A stretch of 64,000 bases of DNA from Streptomyces bluensis (GCF_014650715.1 NZ_BMVM01000001.1:558001-622000); one strand, 5' to 3'. Counted from the first letter of the stretch, positions 32,674 to 41,155 are shown. Numbers and translations are program-made. Notes: a model not told the origin generated them from the letters alone.

Positions 32674-34128
32674 GTGACGCTCAACGAGGACTCGTTCACC
32701 AACTGGAATACCCGCGAGGAGATCGCGGAGTCGATGATCCCGATGATCGGGAAGCTGCACCGCGAGAGGGACGTCACGGTCCTGCTGCACAGCCGCTCCC
32801 TGGTGAACAAGTCGGTGGTCAGCATCCTCAAGACCCACCGCTTCGCCCGGCAGATCGCCGGTGAGGAACTGTCGGTCACCGAGACCCTGCCGTTTCTGCA
32901 GGCGCTCACCACGCTCGATCTCGGCCCGTCCCAGATCGACATCGGCATGCTCGCCGCGACCTACAGTGCCGACGACCGCGGTCTCTCGGTGCGGGAGTTC
33001 ACCGCCGAGGCGGTCGCCGGCGCCACGGGTGCCAACAAGATCGAGCGTGGCGAGGGGCGCGACGTCGTCCTGTACGGATTCGGCCGGATCGGCCGTCTCG
33101 TCGCCCGCCTGCTGATAGAGAAGGCGGGCTCCGGCAACGGTCTGCGGCTGCGCGCCATCGTCGTCCGCGGGGGTGGTGGCCAGGCCGCCGAGGATCTCGT
33201 CAAGCGCGCCTCGCTACTGCGGCGCGACTCCATCCACGGCCAGTTCCAGGGCACGATCACCGTCGACGAGGCGAACGACACGATCATCGCCAACGGCAAC
33301 GCGATCAGGGTGATCCACGCGAGCGACCCGTCGGAGGTCGACTACACCGCGTACGGCATCAAGAACGCCATCCTCATCGACAACACCGGCAAGTGGCGCG
33401 ACCGCGAGGGCCTGTCGAAGCACCTCCGTCCCGGCATCGACAAGGTCGTCCTGACCGCGCCGGGCAAGGGCGACGTCCCGAACATCGTCCATGGCGTCAA
33501 CCACGACAAGATCAAGCCGGACGAGCAGATCCTGTCCTGCGCGTCCTGCACCACCAACGCGATCGTCCCGCCGCTGAAGGCGATGGCGGACGAGTACGGC
33601 GTCCTGCGCGGCCACGTGGAGACCGTCCACTCGTTCACCAACGACCAGAACCTGCTGGACAACTACCACAAGGCCGAACGCCGCGGCCGCTCGGCGCCGC
33701 TCAACATGGTCATCACCGAGACGGGTGCCGCCTCGGCCGTCGCCAAGGCGCTGCCCGAGCTCAAGGCGCCGATCACCGGCAGTTCGATCCGCGTGCCGGT
33801 GCCGGACGTGTCCATCGCGATCCTCAGCCTGCGACTCGGGCGCGAGACCACCCGCGAGGAGGTCCTCGACCACCTCCGCGACGTGTCGCTGACCTCGCCG
33901 CTCAAACGCCAGATCGACTTCACCACCGCCCCCGACGCGGTCTCCAGCGACTTCATCGGCTCGCGGCACGCCTCGATCGTCGACGCCGGCGCCACCAAGG
34001 TCGACGGCGACAACGCGATCCTCTACCTCTGGTACGACAACGAGTTCGGCTACTCCTGCCAGGTCATCCGCGTCGTCCAGTACGTCTCCGGAGTGGAGTA
34101 CCCGACATACCCGGCCCCGGCGGTCTGA
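32674..34128 (+). CDS. glyceraldehyde-3-phosphate dehydrogenase, long form
   Basis: 484 aa, GTG start after GAGAAG. The NAD-binding motif YGFGRIGR is at residue 134, so there is a ~130-residue N-terminal extension absent from classical ~335-aa GAPDH. Catalytic Cys292 lies in SCASCTTNAI, and YLWYDNEFGYSCQV closes the fold. Long-form enzymes of this kind occur in actinobacteria beside the classical gene. They may favour a different direction or cofactor, which is not readable here. It is a single gene followed by a 48-bp palindromic terminator. Confidence 0.9.
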   Translation: MTLNEDSFTNWNTREEIAESMIPMIGKLHRERDVTVLLHSRSLVNKSVVSILKTHRFARQIAGEELSVTETLPFLQALTTLDLGPSQIDIGMLAATYSADDRGLSVREFTAEAVAGATGANKIERGEGRDVVLYGFGRIGRLVARLLIEKAGSGNGLRLRAIVVRGGGGQAAEDLVKRASLLRRDSIHGQFQGTITVDEANDTIIANGNAIRVIHASDPSEVDYTAYGIKNAILIDNTGKWRDREGLSKHLRPGIDKVVLTAPGKGDVPNIVHGVNHDKIKPDEQILSCASCTTNAIVPPLKAMADEYGVLRGHVETVHSFTNDQNLLDNYHKAERRGRSAPLNMVITETGAASAVAKALPELKAPITGSSIRVPVPDVSIAILSLRLGRETTREEVLDHLRDVSLTSPLKRQIDFTTAPDAVSSDFIGSRHASIVDAGATKVDGDNAILYLWYDNEFGYSCQVIRVVQYVSGVEYPTYPAPAV

Positions 34129-34200
34129 TCACGGCGGAGTCACTTCGGGCGGACCGCTCCCCGAGAGTGTCCGATGCGGTGGCCCGGCAGGTGGGACGGC

Positions 34201-34248
34201 GGTGAGGCGAACACCCGATCCCGATCGGGATCGGGTGTTCGCCTCACC
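34201..34248. terminator. 48-bp perfect palindrome, bidirectional terminator
   Basis: Arms of 24 bp (34201-34224 and 34225-34248) are exact reverse complements with no spacer; the outer ends are GGTGAGGCGAAC and GTTCGCCTCACC. It lies after the GAPDH gene and covers the stop codon (34244-34246) of the convergent LysR-domain gene. It is the strongest hairpin in the window. Confidence 0.85.
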
Positions 34249-35020
34249 GGTGGCGGGGCCTCCCACGCTTGCCGCCTCTGGAGCCGCCGGAGCCGCCGGC
34301 CCCGCCCCCTGTCCTCCTGGTCCTCTTGCCGCTCGGGTTCGCTGCCGCGGGCTTCCGTCGTGCGCGGGCCGCGTCGGGGTTCTTGCGCTCCGGCTGTGCT
34401 GTGGACGCGGTGCGCCCCCGGGTGCTGTTGACCGTCCGGCCGCGGACGATCCCGATGAAGTCCTCGACCAGGTCGGTTGTCGCGTCCTCGGGCCACGAGA
34501 GCGCGACGCTCGACTGGGGGGCGTCCACGAGCGGCCGGTAGGTGAGATCCCTGCGGTGGTACAGGCGGGCCAGCGACTGGGGGACGATGAGGACACCCAC
34601 GCCTGCCGCCACGAGTTCGATGGCGTCGGCCGTCGTGGCGGGGCGTTCGAGGGCCGGTCGCCCCGGCGGCCGGTCCCAGCCGAGGACATCGTCGAGCGGG
34701 TGGAACACGACTTCGTCGGCGAGGTCCTCCGCCGACACCTCGTCGACGGCTGTCGCGAGGTGATCCTTGGGGACGACCACCACCGTGGTCTCGGTGTAGA
34801 GAGGAATCGCGCTGAAGACCGTACGGTCGACCGGCAGCCGCAGCAGCGCCGCGTCGGCCCCCTCGCCGCGCAGCACATCCGCTGCCTCCGCGGCCGGCAC
34901 GGGGACGAGGGTCAAGGGCACGTCGGGCAGGCGCTCGTTCCAGATCCGCACCCACTTGGCGGGCGTCACCCCCGGGACATACGCGAGCCGGAACGAAGGG
35001 GAAACTTCCGAACCTGTCAC
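34244..35020 (-). CDS. LysR-type substrate-binding domain protein without HTH
   Basis: 258 aa, GTG start. The chain begins directly with the effector domain (PSFRLAYVPGVTPAKWVRIWNERLP, GADAALLRLPVD, TTVVVVPKDHLATAV, AAGVGVLIVPQSLARLY), with no DNA-binding helix-turn-helix. A ~65-residue basic, low-complexity tail rich in Arg, Gly and Ser (ending GGKRGRPRHR) follows. The effector half may sense a small ligand while the tail binds nucleic acid non-specifically; this is inference. It is divergent, 96 bp apart, from a DUF5997-like gene, and both starts look leaderless. Confidence 0.8.
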   Translation of the reverse strand: MTGSEVSPSFRLAYVPGVTPAKWVRIWNERLPDVPLTLVPVPAAEAADVLRGEGADAALLRLPVDRTVFSAIPLYTETTVVVVPKDHLATAVDEVSAEDLADEVVFHPLDDVLGWDRPPGRPALERPATTADAIELVAAGVGVLIVPQSLARLYHRRDLTYRPLVDAPQSSVALSWPEDATTDLVEDFIGIVRGRTVNSTRGRTASTAQPERKNPDAARARRKPAAANPSGKRTRRTGGGAGGSGGSRGGKRGRPRHR

Positions 35021-35026
35021 TGGGCC

Positions 35027-35032
35027 AGGCTA
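35027..35032 (-). promoter_or_regulatory. -10 TAGCCT, leaderless GTG
   Basis: On the - strand TAGCCT ends 6 nt before GTG 35020. No Shine-Dalgarno is present. Confidence 0.45.
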
Positions 35033-35103
35033 CCGGTCGCAGGCAGGGGTCTCGCAGGGAAGGTCTCGCGGTCGGCGGTCCCGTGCACGAGGAAACGTGC
35101 GGA

Positions 35104-35109
35104 TAGTCT
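35104..35109 (+). promoter_or_regulatory. -10 TAGTCT, leaderless ATG
   Basis: TAGTCT ends 7 nt before ATG 35117; the gap GGACACC has no ribosome site. Confidence 0.5.
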
Positions 35110-35116
35110 GGACACC

Positions 35117-35521
35117 ATGAAGTCGCATCAGACCACCCAGACGATGAAGCCCGCGACCGCGGCGAAGAAGCTGGGTGTGTACCTTGAGGCCACCCCGGCC
35201 GAGTTCCAGGCCGGTGTCGTCTCACGTGCCGAGTTGAACGAGCTCCAGACCAACCCTCCCGAGTGGCTGCGTGAGCTCCGGCGCAACGGCCCCCACCCGC
35301 GTCCGGTGGTCGCCGCGAAACTCGGCGTCTCCATCTCGGGACTCGCGCGCGGTGGGATCACGGACCCTCTCACCACCGAGCAGATCGAGGCTCTGCTGAA
35401 GGACCGGCCGGAGTGGCTGGAGAAGGAGCGCGCCACCCAGGCCGAGGTTCGCAGGGAAGCCGCACGCATCAAGGAGAAGAACGCCGGCCCCGGCCCACAG
35501 ACACGTCAGTCGCGCGCCTGA
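35117..35521 (+). CDS. DUF5997-like small protein
   Basis: 134 aa. The sequence KPATAAKKLGVYLEATPAEFQAGVVSRAELNELQTNPPEWLRELRRNGPHPRPVVAAKLG looks like a DNA-binding-sized helical domain of a conserved actinobacterial family that I recall as DUF5997. VVAAKLGVSISGLARGG resembles a helix-turn-helix. Function is unknown. It is divergent from the HTH-less LysR-domain gene, so the pair may be a split regulator. Its 3' end overlaps the convergent DUF998-like gene by 53 bp. Confidence 0.72.
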   Translation: MKSHQTTQTMKPATAAKKLGVYLEATPAEFQAGVVSRAELNELQTNPPEWLRELRRNGPHPRPVVAAKLGVSISGLARGGITDPLTTEQIEALLKDRPEWLEKERATQAEVRREAARIKEKNAGPGPQTRQSRA

Positions 35522-36113
35522 ATCCCGTGAATCCCGGCTGGTGGCGCAGGCAGGAGGCGACGACCACAAAGGGCCACAGGGACTGAACGGACGTCACCAC
35601 GCGTTCGGCGACCCCGATGGCACCCCGGTCATGCACTTCGATCAGGAACCATGCCGCGCCGGCGCCCATCAGCGCGGTCATCACGAGGGACGGCACGGGC
35701 CGCAGCCCCCACGGTGCGGCTGTGCCGCGACGGGCGGCCAGGACCGGCCACACCGCGAGGAGAGCGAATCCGACCGCGACAGCCGAACCGTGACGCAGGG
35801 AGCCCCCGCTGCTCGGTGCCGGCACCAACACCACCACCAGCGCCGACGCTCCACCACCGCCCAGCGTCACACGTCCGGCGAGCGCGGCCGCGCGCAGGCC
35901 CCAAGCCGTCAGCAGATGGCAGACCCCCAGAGCGACCAGCGCTCCGGTCATCACCCAGAACCCCGCAGCGCCGTGGGCCGCCAGCACGCTGATCGTCTGA
36001 GTGGCCGGGTCGTAGGCGGGCCCCTCAAGCAACCCCGCGATCGTCCAGCCTCCGACCAGCAGGACGGGCGCGCACCCCGACGAAAGCAAGGCCCATTTAG
36101 GCACAAGTCGCAT
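35469..36113 (-). CDS. DUF998-type membrane protein
   Basis: 214 aa with about six hydrophobic segments (CAPVLLVGGWTIAGLL, GFWVMTGALVALGVCHLLTA, ASALVVVLVPAPSS, VAVGFALLAVWPVLAA, VMTALMGAGAAWFLI, SLWPFVVVASCL). The topology and the YDPATQTISVLAAHGAAGFWVM loop match DUF998 proteins of unknown function. ATG 36113 is chosen over TTG 36116 because TAACTT ends 6 nt upstream of it, giving a leaderless start. The 3' end overlaps the convergent gene. Confidence 0.75.
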   Translation of the reverse strand: MRLVPKWALLSSGCAPVLLVGGWTIAGLLEGPAYDPATQTISVLAAHGAAGFWVMTGALVALGVCHLLTAWGLRAAALAGRVTLGGGGASALVVVLVPAPSSGGSLRHGSAVAVGFALLAVWPVLAARRGTAAPWGLRPVPSLVMTALMGAGAAWFLIEVHDRGAIGVAERVVTSVQSLWPFVVVASCLRHQPGFTGFRRATDVSVGRGRRSSP

Positions 36114-36119
36114 CAAGAC

Positions 36120-36125
36120 AAGTTA
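36120..36125 (-). promoter_or_regulatory. -10 TAACTT, leaderless ATG
   Basis: On the - strand TAACTT ends 6 nt before ATG 36113. Confidence 0.5.
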
Positions 36126-36388
36126 AAACATCCCAAAGGCCCTCCGGCCGGGCACACGCAGGCGTGCGGCATCCGAGCGAGCCGCCGTTCGGCGAGGAGG
36201 CGGGAGGCCCGGCCATGAAACGCCGTCAGGTGATGTCAGCCGAGGCCCCGCACCGAGCAAGCATGGGGGACGGACGCATAGCCCGCCCCCGAACTGTGTT
36301 GTCCCGCCACATGTGTGCCCGACGTGCGAGTTCCTACGGTGTGCCGACACATACCGTCGTCCCCACCGCACACGAGGAAGTGGCACAC

Positions 36389-37768
36389 ATGGCCTCAGCA
36401 TCATCCGCTCCACCACCAGCCGCCAACCTCAAGCGCATCGTCACCGCCAGCCTCATCGGCACCACCATCGAGTGGTACGACTTCTTCCTCTACGGTTCCG
36501 CCGCCGCGCTCGTCTTCAACAAGCTCTTCTTCCCGGACTCCGACCCGCTGGTGGGCACCCTGTTGTCGTTCCTCACCTACGCGGTGGGGTTCGCGGCCCG
36601 GCCGCTGGGCGCGCTGGTGTTCGGGCACTACGGTGACCGGCTCGGCCGCAAGAAGCTGCTGGTACTGAGCCTGCTGCTGATGGGCGGGGCGACCTTCGCG
36701 ATCGGTCTGCTGCCCACGCACGCCACGATCGGGACGGCGGCGCCCGTGCTGCTGACGGTGCTGCGGCTCGTGCAGGGTTTCGCGCTCGGTGGCGAGTGGG
36801 GCGGTGCCGTCCTGCTCGTGTCCGAGCACGGGGACGCGCGACGCCGGGGGTTCTGGGCCTCGTGGCCGCAGACCGGGGCGCCCGCCGGGCAGCTCCTCGC
36901 CACCGGTGTGCTCTCGCTGCTGACGGCCCTGTTGTCGGACGCGGCCTTCACGTCCTGGGGCTGGCGGGTCCCGTTCCTGCTCTCGGGCGTCCTGGTGATC
37001 GTCGGTCTGTGGATTCGGCTGTCCGTCGATGAGTCACCCGTCTTCCAGCAGGCCCTGGCGCAGGCCGAGGCCCGGAAGGCGGACGCCGCCACCGAGAAGC
37101 TCCCGTTGGTCGCCGTGCTGCGGCACCACTGGCGGGACGTGCTGGTCGCCATGGGCGCCCGCATGGCAGAGAACATCAGCTACTACGTGATCACTGCCTT
37201 CATCCTCGTGTACGCCACCACGTCGGCCGGGGTCTCCAAGCAGACGGCGCTCAACGCGGTCCTCATCGCGTCCGCCGTGCACTTCGCCGTCATCCCGCTC
37301 TGGGGTGCGCTGTCCGACCGGGTCGGCCGTCGGCCCGTGTACCTGCTGGGCGCGGCCGGAGTCGGCCTGTGGATGTTCCCGTTCTTCTCGCTCATCGACA
37401 CGGGTGGTTTCGGCAACCTGCTCATCGCCGTGACCGTGGGCCTCGTCCTGCACGGCGCGATGTACGCCCCGCAGGCGGCCTTCTTCTCCGAGATGTTCGC
37501 GACCAGGATGCGCTACTCGGGCGCCTCCATAGGGGCCCAGTTCGCCTCCGTCGCGGCGGGCGCACCCGCCCCGCTCATCGCGACCGCGCTGCTGGCCGAC
37601 TACGGCAGCTCGACGCCGATCGCCCTGTACGTGATCGCGGCGGCCGTGCTGACCCTCGTCGCGGTGGGCGCCGCGAAGGAGACCCGCCACCGCGACCTGA
37701 CCGACGTCACGGCGACGGCCGACGCGGAGGCGGCCGCGCCCCGCGCCGCGGACGCCCGCTCCACCTGA
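36389..37768 (+). CDS. MFS metabolite:H+ symporter (MHS family)
   Basis: 459 aa from ATG 36389, with GAGGAAG upstream; earlier in-frame codons add an unlikely Arg-rich leader. It has 12 membrane helices. The IGTTIEWYDFFLYGSAAALVF opening and the GHYGDRLGRKK and SDRVGRR loops are those of the shikimate/proline-betaine/dicarboxylate branch. It is convergent with the GAF regulator and hydroxybutyrate dehydrogenase pair, so it probably imports an organic acid such as 3-hydroxybutyrate. The substrate is inferred from neighbours only. Confidence 0.87.
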   Translation: MASASSAPPPAANLKRIVTASLIGTTIEWYDFFLYGSAAALVFNKLFFPDSDPLVGTLLSFLTYAVGFAARPLGALVFGHYGDRLGRKKLLVLSLLLMGGATFAIGLLPTHATIGTAAPVLLTVLRLVQGFALGGEWGGAVLLVSEHGDARRRGFWASWPQTGAPAGQLLATGVLSLLTALLSDAAFTSWGWRVPFLLSGVLVIVGLWIRLSVDESPVFQQALAQAEARKADAATEKLPLVAVLRHHWRDVLVAMGARMAENISYYVITAFILVYATTSAGVSKQTALNAVLIASAVHFAVIPLWGALSDRVGRRPVYLLGAAGVGLWMFPFFSLIDTGGFGNLLIAVTVGLVLHGAMYAPQAAFFSEMFATRMRYSGASIGAQFASVAAGAPAPLIATALLADYGSSTPIALYVIAAAVLTLVAVGAAKETRHRDLTDVTATADAEAAAPRAADARST

Positions 37769-37794
37769 ACCGGGTGGCACGGGCCGCCGCGCTC

Positions 37795-39708
37795 TCAGCG
37801 GGGGGCGGGCGACGACAACCGCCGTAGCCTCAGGGCCAGTTGGACCTCCAGCACGCGGTCGGGGCGTTGCCAGTCCTCGCCGAGCAGCCGCCCCACCCGC
37901 TCCAGCCGCTGGGCGACGGTGTTCACGTGCACATGCAGGGCGTCCTTGGTACGAACCGGGCTCATGCCGCAGGCGAAGTACGCGTCGAGGGTGCGCAGCA
38001 GATCCGTACCGCGCTGTTCGTCGTACGCGACGACCTCGCCGATCGTGCGCTCCACGAACCCGGGGATGTCCCGGTCCCCGGCGAGCAGCAGCCCCAGGAA
38101 CCCGAAGTCCTGGGCGGCGGCGCCGTCTCCCGTCCGGCCGAGCAGTCGCAGTGCTTCCAGGCACCGCAGCCCCTCGGCGTAGGCGGCGGCCACGGCGTCC
38201 GGGCGGGCGGCGAGGTTCTCGACGGGGGCGGAGGCGCCGACGGTGACCGCCTCGTGGACGGCCGTACCGAGAAGGCCCGCCGTACGGCGGGCCAGCTCCG
38301 TGGCCGTGTCGCCCTCGTCGAGGGGCAGCAGCAGGACGGTGCCGCCGTCGCGGGCCGAGGCGAGTCCGTGCCGTGTGGCCCCGAGGTGGGACGCCGCGGA
38401 CCACAGGCGCCGGCGGGCCGCGGCCTCCTCGTCGGCGTCGGCCGCCGGTCCGTCGAGGCGGGCGGCCAGCACCACGTGGGTGGCGTCGAGGTCGGCCTCC
38501 AACCGGGCCGCCCGCTCACGCAACAGCCGCGGGTCCCGGTCGCGCGCGTCGAGCAGGTCGTCCAACAGCTCGCCCCGGACACGCTGTTCGGCCTCGGAAG
38601 CCGAACGTCTGGCGAGCAGCAGGAGGGAGGTGACCATGGCGGCGCGCTCCAGGGTGCGCTGGTCGACGGGGTCGAGACCCGGGTGTCCGCGCAGCACCAG
38701 CGCGCCGAGCAGCTCACCGCCGCCCGTCACGGCGGCGATCCAGTCGTCCCCGTGCCGTACCGCGTGGCCCTCGGCGCGGGACGTCTCCAGGGCCGCACCG
38801 GGCGCTGCCCCCTCCTCGGCGAACTCCACGGTGCCACCGAGGACCCGGGAGACAGCCGCGGCCACGTCGTGGACCCCTCCGCCGCGCAGCACGAGCTCGG
38901 CGAGGCGGTCGTGGACCTCCGAGGCGCGCTCGATGACCCCGCTGCGGTCCCGGATGATCTCGTTGGCGCGCTCCAGGTCGGCGAGGGCCGAGCGGGTCTC
39001 GGTGAGCAGGTTCGCGGTGTCGATGGCGGCCGCCGCGAGGGCGGCGAACGAACCCAGCAGGGCGATCTGCTCCCGCTCGAAGACCCGCTCACGCCGGTCG
39101 GCGGCGAACAGCACGCCGATGACATGGGGGCCGAGCATGAGGGGCACCCCGAGGATGGCCACCAGCCCCTCGTCCCGTACACCGGCGTCGATGGTCCGGG
39201 TGTGCTGGAAGCGGTCGTCCTTGAAGTAGTCCTCGGTGACATAGGGCCGGGCGGTCTGGGCGACGAGCCCTCCGAGGCCCTCCCCCATGCCGAGCCGCAG
39301 TTGCTGGAAGCGCGCCGCGACCGAGCCCTCGGTGACGCGCATGTAGGTGTCGCCCCTGTCGGGGTCGTTCAGACTGAGGTACGCGACATCCGTGCCCAGC
39401 AGTGAGCGGGCGCGCTGGACGATGGCCCGCAGTACGGAGCCGAGGTCCCTCAGCCCCGCCAGGTCGTGCGCGGTCTCGAAGAGCGCGGACAGCTCGGCCT
39501 CGCGGCGGCGCCGCCCCTCCATCTCCGACCGCACGCGCAGCGCCAGCCGCTGGGCATGTTGGAGTGCGGCGACATGCTCGGGCGGCCGGCCCTCGGCGCG
39601 GGCGAGGAGCACCGGCTGCTCGTAGGCGTCGACGGACGCGCCCCTGGCCAGGAGCTCCAGGAACGGTGTCTCGACGCTGTCGGGGGACTGGGCTTGATCG
39701 CGGGACAT
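37795..39708 (-). CDS. GAF-domain regulator with PucR/CdaR-type C-terminal HTH
   Basis: 637 aa from ATG 39708; a six-codon-longer start at 39726 lacks any signal. Order: a short N-terminal helical region, a GAF sensor (about residues 75-230; TAHDLAGLRDLGSVLRAIVQ to IALLGSFAALAAAAIDTA), a coiled-coil-like linker, a middle domain, and a C-terminal helix-turn-helix (DLLRTLDAYFACGMSPVRTKDALHVHVNTVAQRLERVGRLLG) typical of PucR/CdaR regulators. Such proteins activate catabolic genes. It lies 100 bp before the hydroxybutyrate dehydrogenase gene's 3' end, on the same strand. Confidence 0.88.
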   Translation of the reverse strand: MSRDQAQSPDSVETPFLELLARGASVDAYEQPVLLARAEGRPPEHVAALQHAQRLALRVRSEMEGRRRREAELSALFETAHDLAGLRDLGSVLRAIVQRARSLLGTDVAYLSLNDPDRGDTYMRVTEGSVAARFQQLRLGMGEGLGGLVAQTARPYVTEDYFKDDRFQHTRTIDAGVRDEGLVAILGVPLMLGPHVIGVLFAADRRERVFEREQIALLGSFAALAAAAIDTANLLTETRSALADLERANEIIRDRSGVIERASEVHDRLAELVLRGGGVHDVAAAVSRVLGGTVEFAEEGAAPGAALETSRAEGHAVRHGDDWIAAVTGGGELLGALVLRGHPGLDPVDQRTLERAAMVTSLLLLARRSASEAEQRVRGELLDDLLDARDRDPRLLRERAARLEADLDATHVVLAARLDGPAADADEEAAARRRLWSAASHLGATRHGLASARDGGTVLLLPLDEGDTATELARRTAGLLGTAVHEAVTVGASAPVENLAARPDAVAAAYAEGLRCLEALRLLGRTGDGAAAQDFGFLGLLLAGDRDIPGFVERTIGEVVAYDEQRGTDLLRTLDAYFACGMSPVRTKDALHVHVNTVAQRLERVGRLLGEDWQRPDRVLEVQLALRLRRLSSPAPR

Positions 39709-39714
39709 GGACAC

Positions 39715-39720
39715 AGGATT
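39715..39720 (-). promoter_or_regulatory. weak -10 AATCCT, possible leaderless start
   Basis: On the - strand AATCCT ends 6 nt before ATG 39708. It is weaker than the others (A at position 1) but supports this ATG over 39726. Confidence 0.3.
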
Positions 39721-39808
39721 ACCCATCGCATGGACACGCCCGCCAGACCTGTGGACAACTCGGCCGGCCCGCCGGGTGCACGGCTGTGGACAACCCGGAA
39801 CTCCCTGG

Positions 39809-40609
39809 TCAGTGTGCGGTCCAGCCGCCGTCCATGACCAGGGACGTACCCGTCACGAAGGACGCCTGCGGGGCGCACAGATACGCCACCGCCTCCGCCA
39901 CCTCCTGCGGCTCGATGAGCCGCTTGACCGCGCTGTCCGTCAGCAGCACCTCGGACAGCACCCGCTCTTCGGGGATGCCGTGCGCCCGTGCCTGGTCGGC
40001 GAGCTGCTTTTCGACCAGAGGGGTGCGCACATAGGCGGGGGCCACACAGTTCGAGGTGACACCGTGGGGTGCGCCTTCCAGTGCCACGGTCTTCGAGAGT
40101 CCTTCGAGGCCGTGTTTGGCGGTCACATACGCCGACTTGTACGCGGAGGCGCGCAGTCCGTGAACCGAGGACACATTGACGATGCGGCCCCATCCCTGCT
40201 CGTACATGTGGGGCAGCGCCCCGCGGATGAGCCGGAAGGGTGCCTCCACCATGACGGTCAGCACGGTGTGGAAGACGTCGGGCGGGAACTCCTCGACGGG
40301 GCGGACCAGTTGGAGGCCGGCGTTGTTGACGAGGACATCGGTCCCCGCGGCGGCGAGTTCGGCCGCGTCGAGGTCGGTGAGGTCGAGAACGTGCGGTTCG
40401 ACGGTGCCGGGGAGGCCCCGGGCCCGGTCGGCGAGTGCGGCCAGGCCCTCGGCGTCCCGGTCGACGGCCCGCACGGTGGCTCCGGCGTCGGCGAGCCGCA
40501 GCGCGCAGGCCCGGCCGATGCCTCCGGCGGCACCGGTGACGAGGGCGGTACGGCCGCCGAGGTCGAGTGAGGTGGTGTGGGGACCCGGAGGGGCGGAGAG
40601 CGCGGTCAT
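39809..40609 (-). CDS. 3-hydroxybutyrate dehydrogenase (SDR)
   Basis: Oxidises D-3-hydroxybutyrate to acetoacetate with NAD, 266 aa. Motifs: TALVTGAAGGIGRA (NAD), VLVNNAGLQLVRPVEEFP, VNVSSVHGLRASAYKSAYVTAKHGL with Ser and YxxxK, and VAPAYVRTPLVEKQL, a segment characteristic of this enzyme. Leaderless start at ATG 40609. The GAF regulator downstream and MFS beyond it form a probable ketone-body or hydroxyacid utilisation group. Confidence 0.9.
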   Translation of the reverse strand: MTALSAPPGPHTTSLDLGGRTALVTGAAGGIGRACALRLADAGATVRAVDRDAEGLAALADRARGLPGTVEPHVLDLTDLDAAELAAAGTDVLVNNAGLQLVRPVEEFPPDVFHTVLTVMVEAPFRLIRGALPHMYEQGWGRIVNVSSVHGLRASAYKSAYVTAKHGLEGLSKTVALEGAPHGVTSNCVAPAYVRTPLVEKQLADQARAHGIPEERVLSEVLLTDSAVKRLIEPQEVAEAVAYLCAPQASFVTGTSLVMDGGWTAH

Positions 40610-40615
40610 GCGGGG

Positions 40616-40621
40616 ACCCTA
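40616..40621 (-). promoter_or_regulatory. -10 TAGGGT, leaderless ATG
   Basis: On the - strand TAGGGT ends 6 nt before ATG 40609. Confidence 0.5.
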
Positions 40622-40669
40622 GGCGCCGCTCACGCCCCGACCGATATGGTCAGCCCCCACACTTCTCCC

Positions 40670-41143
40670 TCAGGTCATAGGGTCGAACCACGTGGGGCCA
40701 TCGGACATGGCCTGCTTGATCCGGAGCAGCCCGAACTCGTTCAGCTCCGGCAGCGCGGCCATCTCGAACCAGCCGACGTCGAGCGACTCGTCGTCGTTGA
40801 CGCGCGCCTCCCCACCGACGGCCCGGCAGCGGAACGTGGTGTCCATGTACTGGCAGACGTCGCCGTTGTCGTACCGCACGGGGCCCAGGGCCTGGACGAC
40901 GACGACCCGTTCGGCCACGCAGCGCACCCCGGTCTCCTCGAAGACCTCCCGCACGGCGCAGGCCGCCGGCTGCTCCCCCGGATCCGGGATGCCTCCGAGC
41001 ACCGCCCACTTGCCCGTGTCCGACCTGCGGTTCAGCAGCACTCTGCCCTCGTCGTCGAAGACGATGGCGGTGACTCCGGGGAGCCAGAGCAGCTGGTGAC
41101 CGATGGAGGTCCGCAGTTCGCGGATGAAGTCAGGAGTAGGCAT
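40670..41143 (-). CDS. Nudix hydrolase
   Basis: 157 aa, hydrolyses a nucleoside diphosphate linked to another group. The Nudix box is complete: GGIPDPGEQPAACAVREVFEETGV, fitting GX5EX7REUXEEXGU, at about residues 51-73. VLLNRRSDTGKWAVL before it is the usual strand. The substrate is unknown; ADP-ribose or oxidised nucleotides are common. Leaderless start: TAGGGT ends 6 nt before the ATG. It is a single gene before lnt on the same strand. Confidence 0.9.
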   Translation of the reverse strand: MPTPDFIRELRTSIGHQLLWLPGVTAIVFDDEGRVLLNRRSDTGKWAVLGGIPDPGEQPAACAVREVFEETGVRCVAERVVVVQALGPVRYDNGDVCQYMDTTFRCRAVGGEARVNDDESLDVGWFEMAALPELNEFGLLRIKQAMSDGPTWFDPMT

Positions 41144-41149
41144 GAGGTG

Positions 41150-41155
41150 ACCCTA
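41150..41155 (-). promoter_or_regulatory. -10 TAGGGT, leaderless ATG
   Basis: On the - strand TAGGGT ends 6 nt before ATG 41143, with the same hexamer and spacing as at 40616-40621. Confidence 0.5.
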
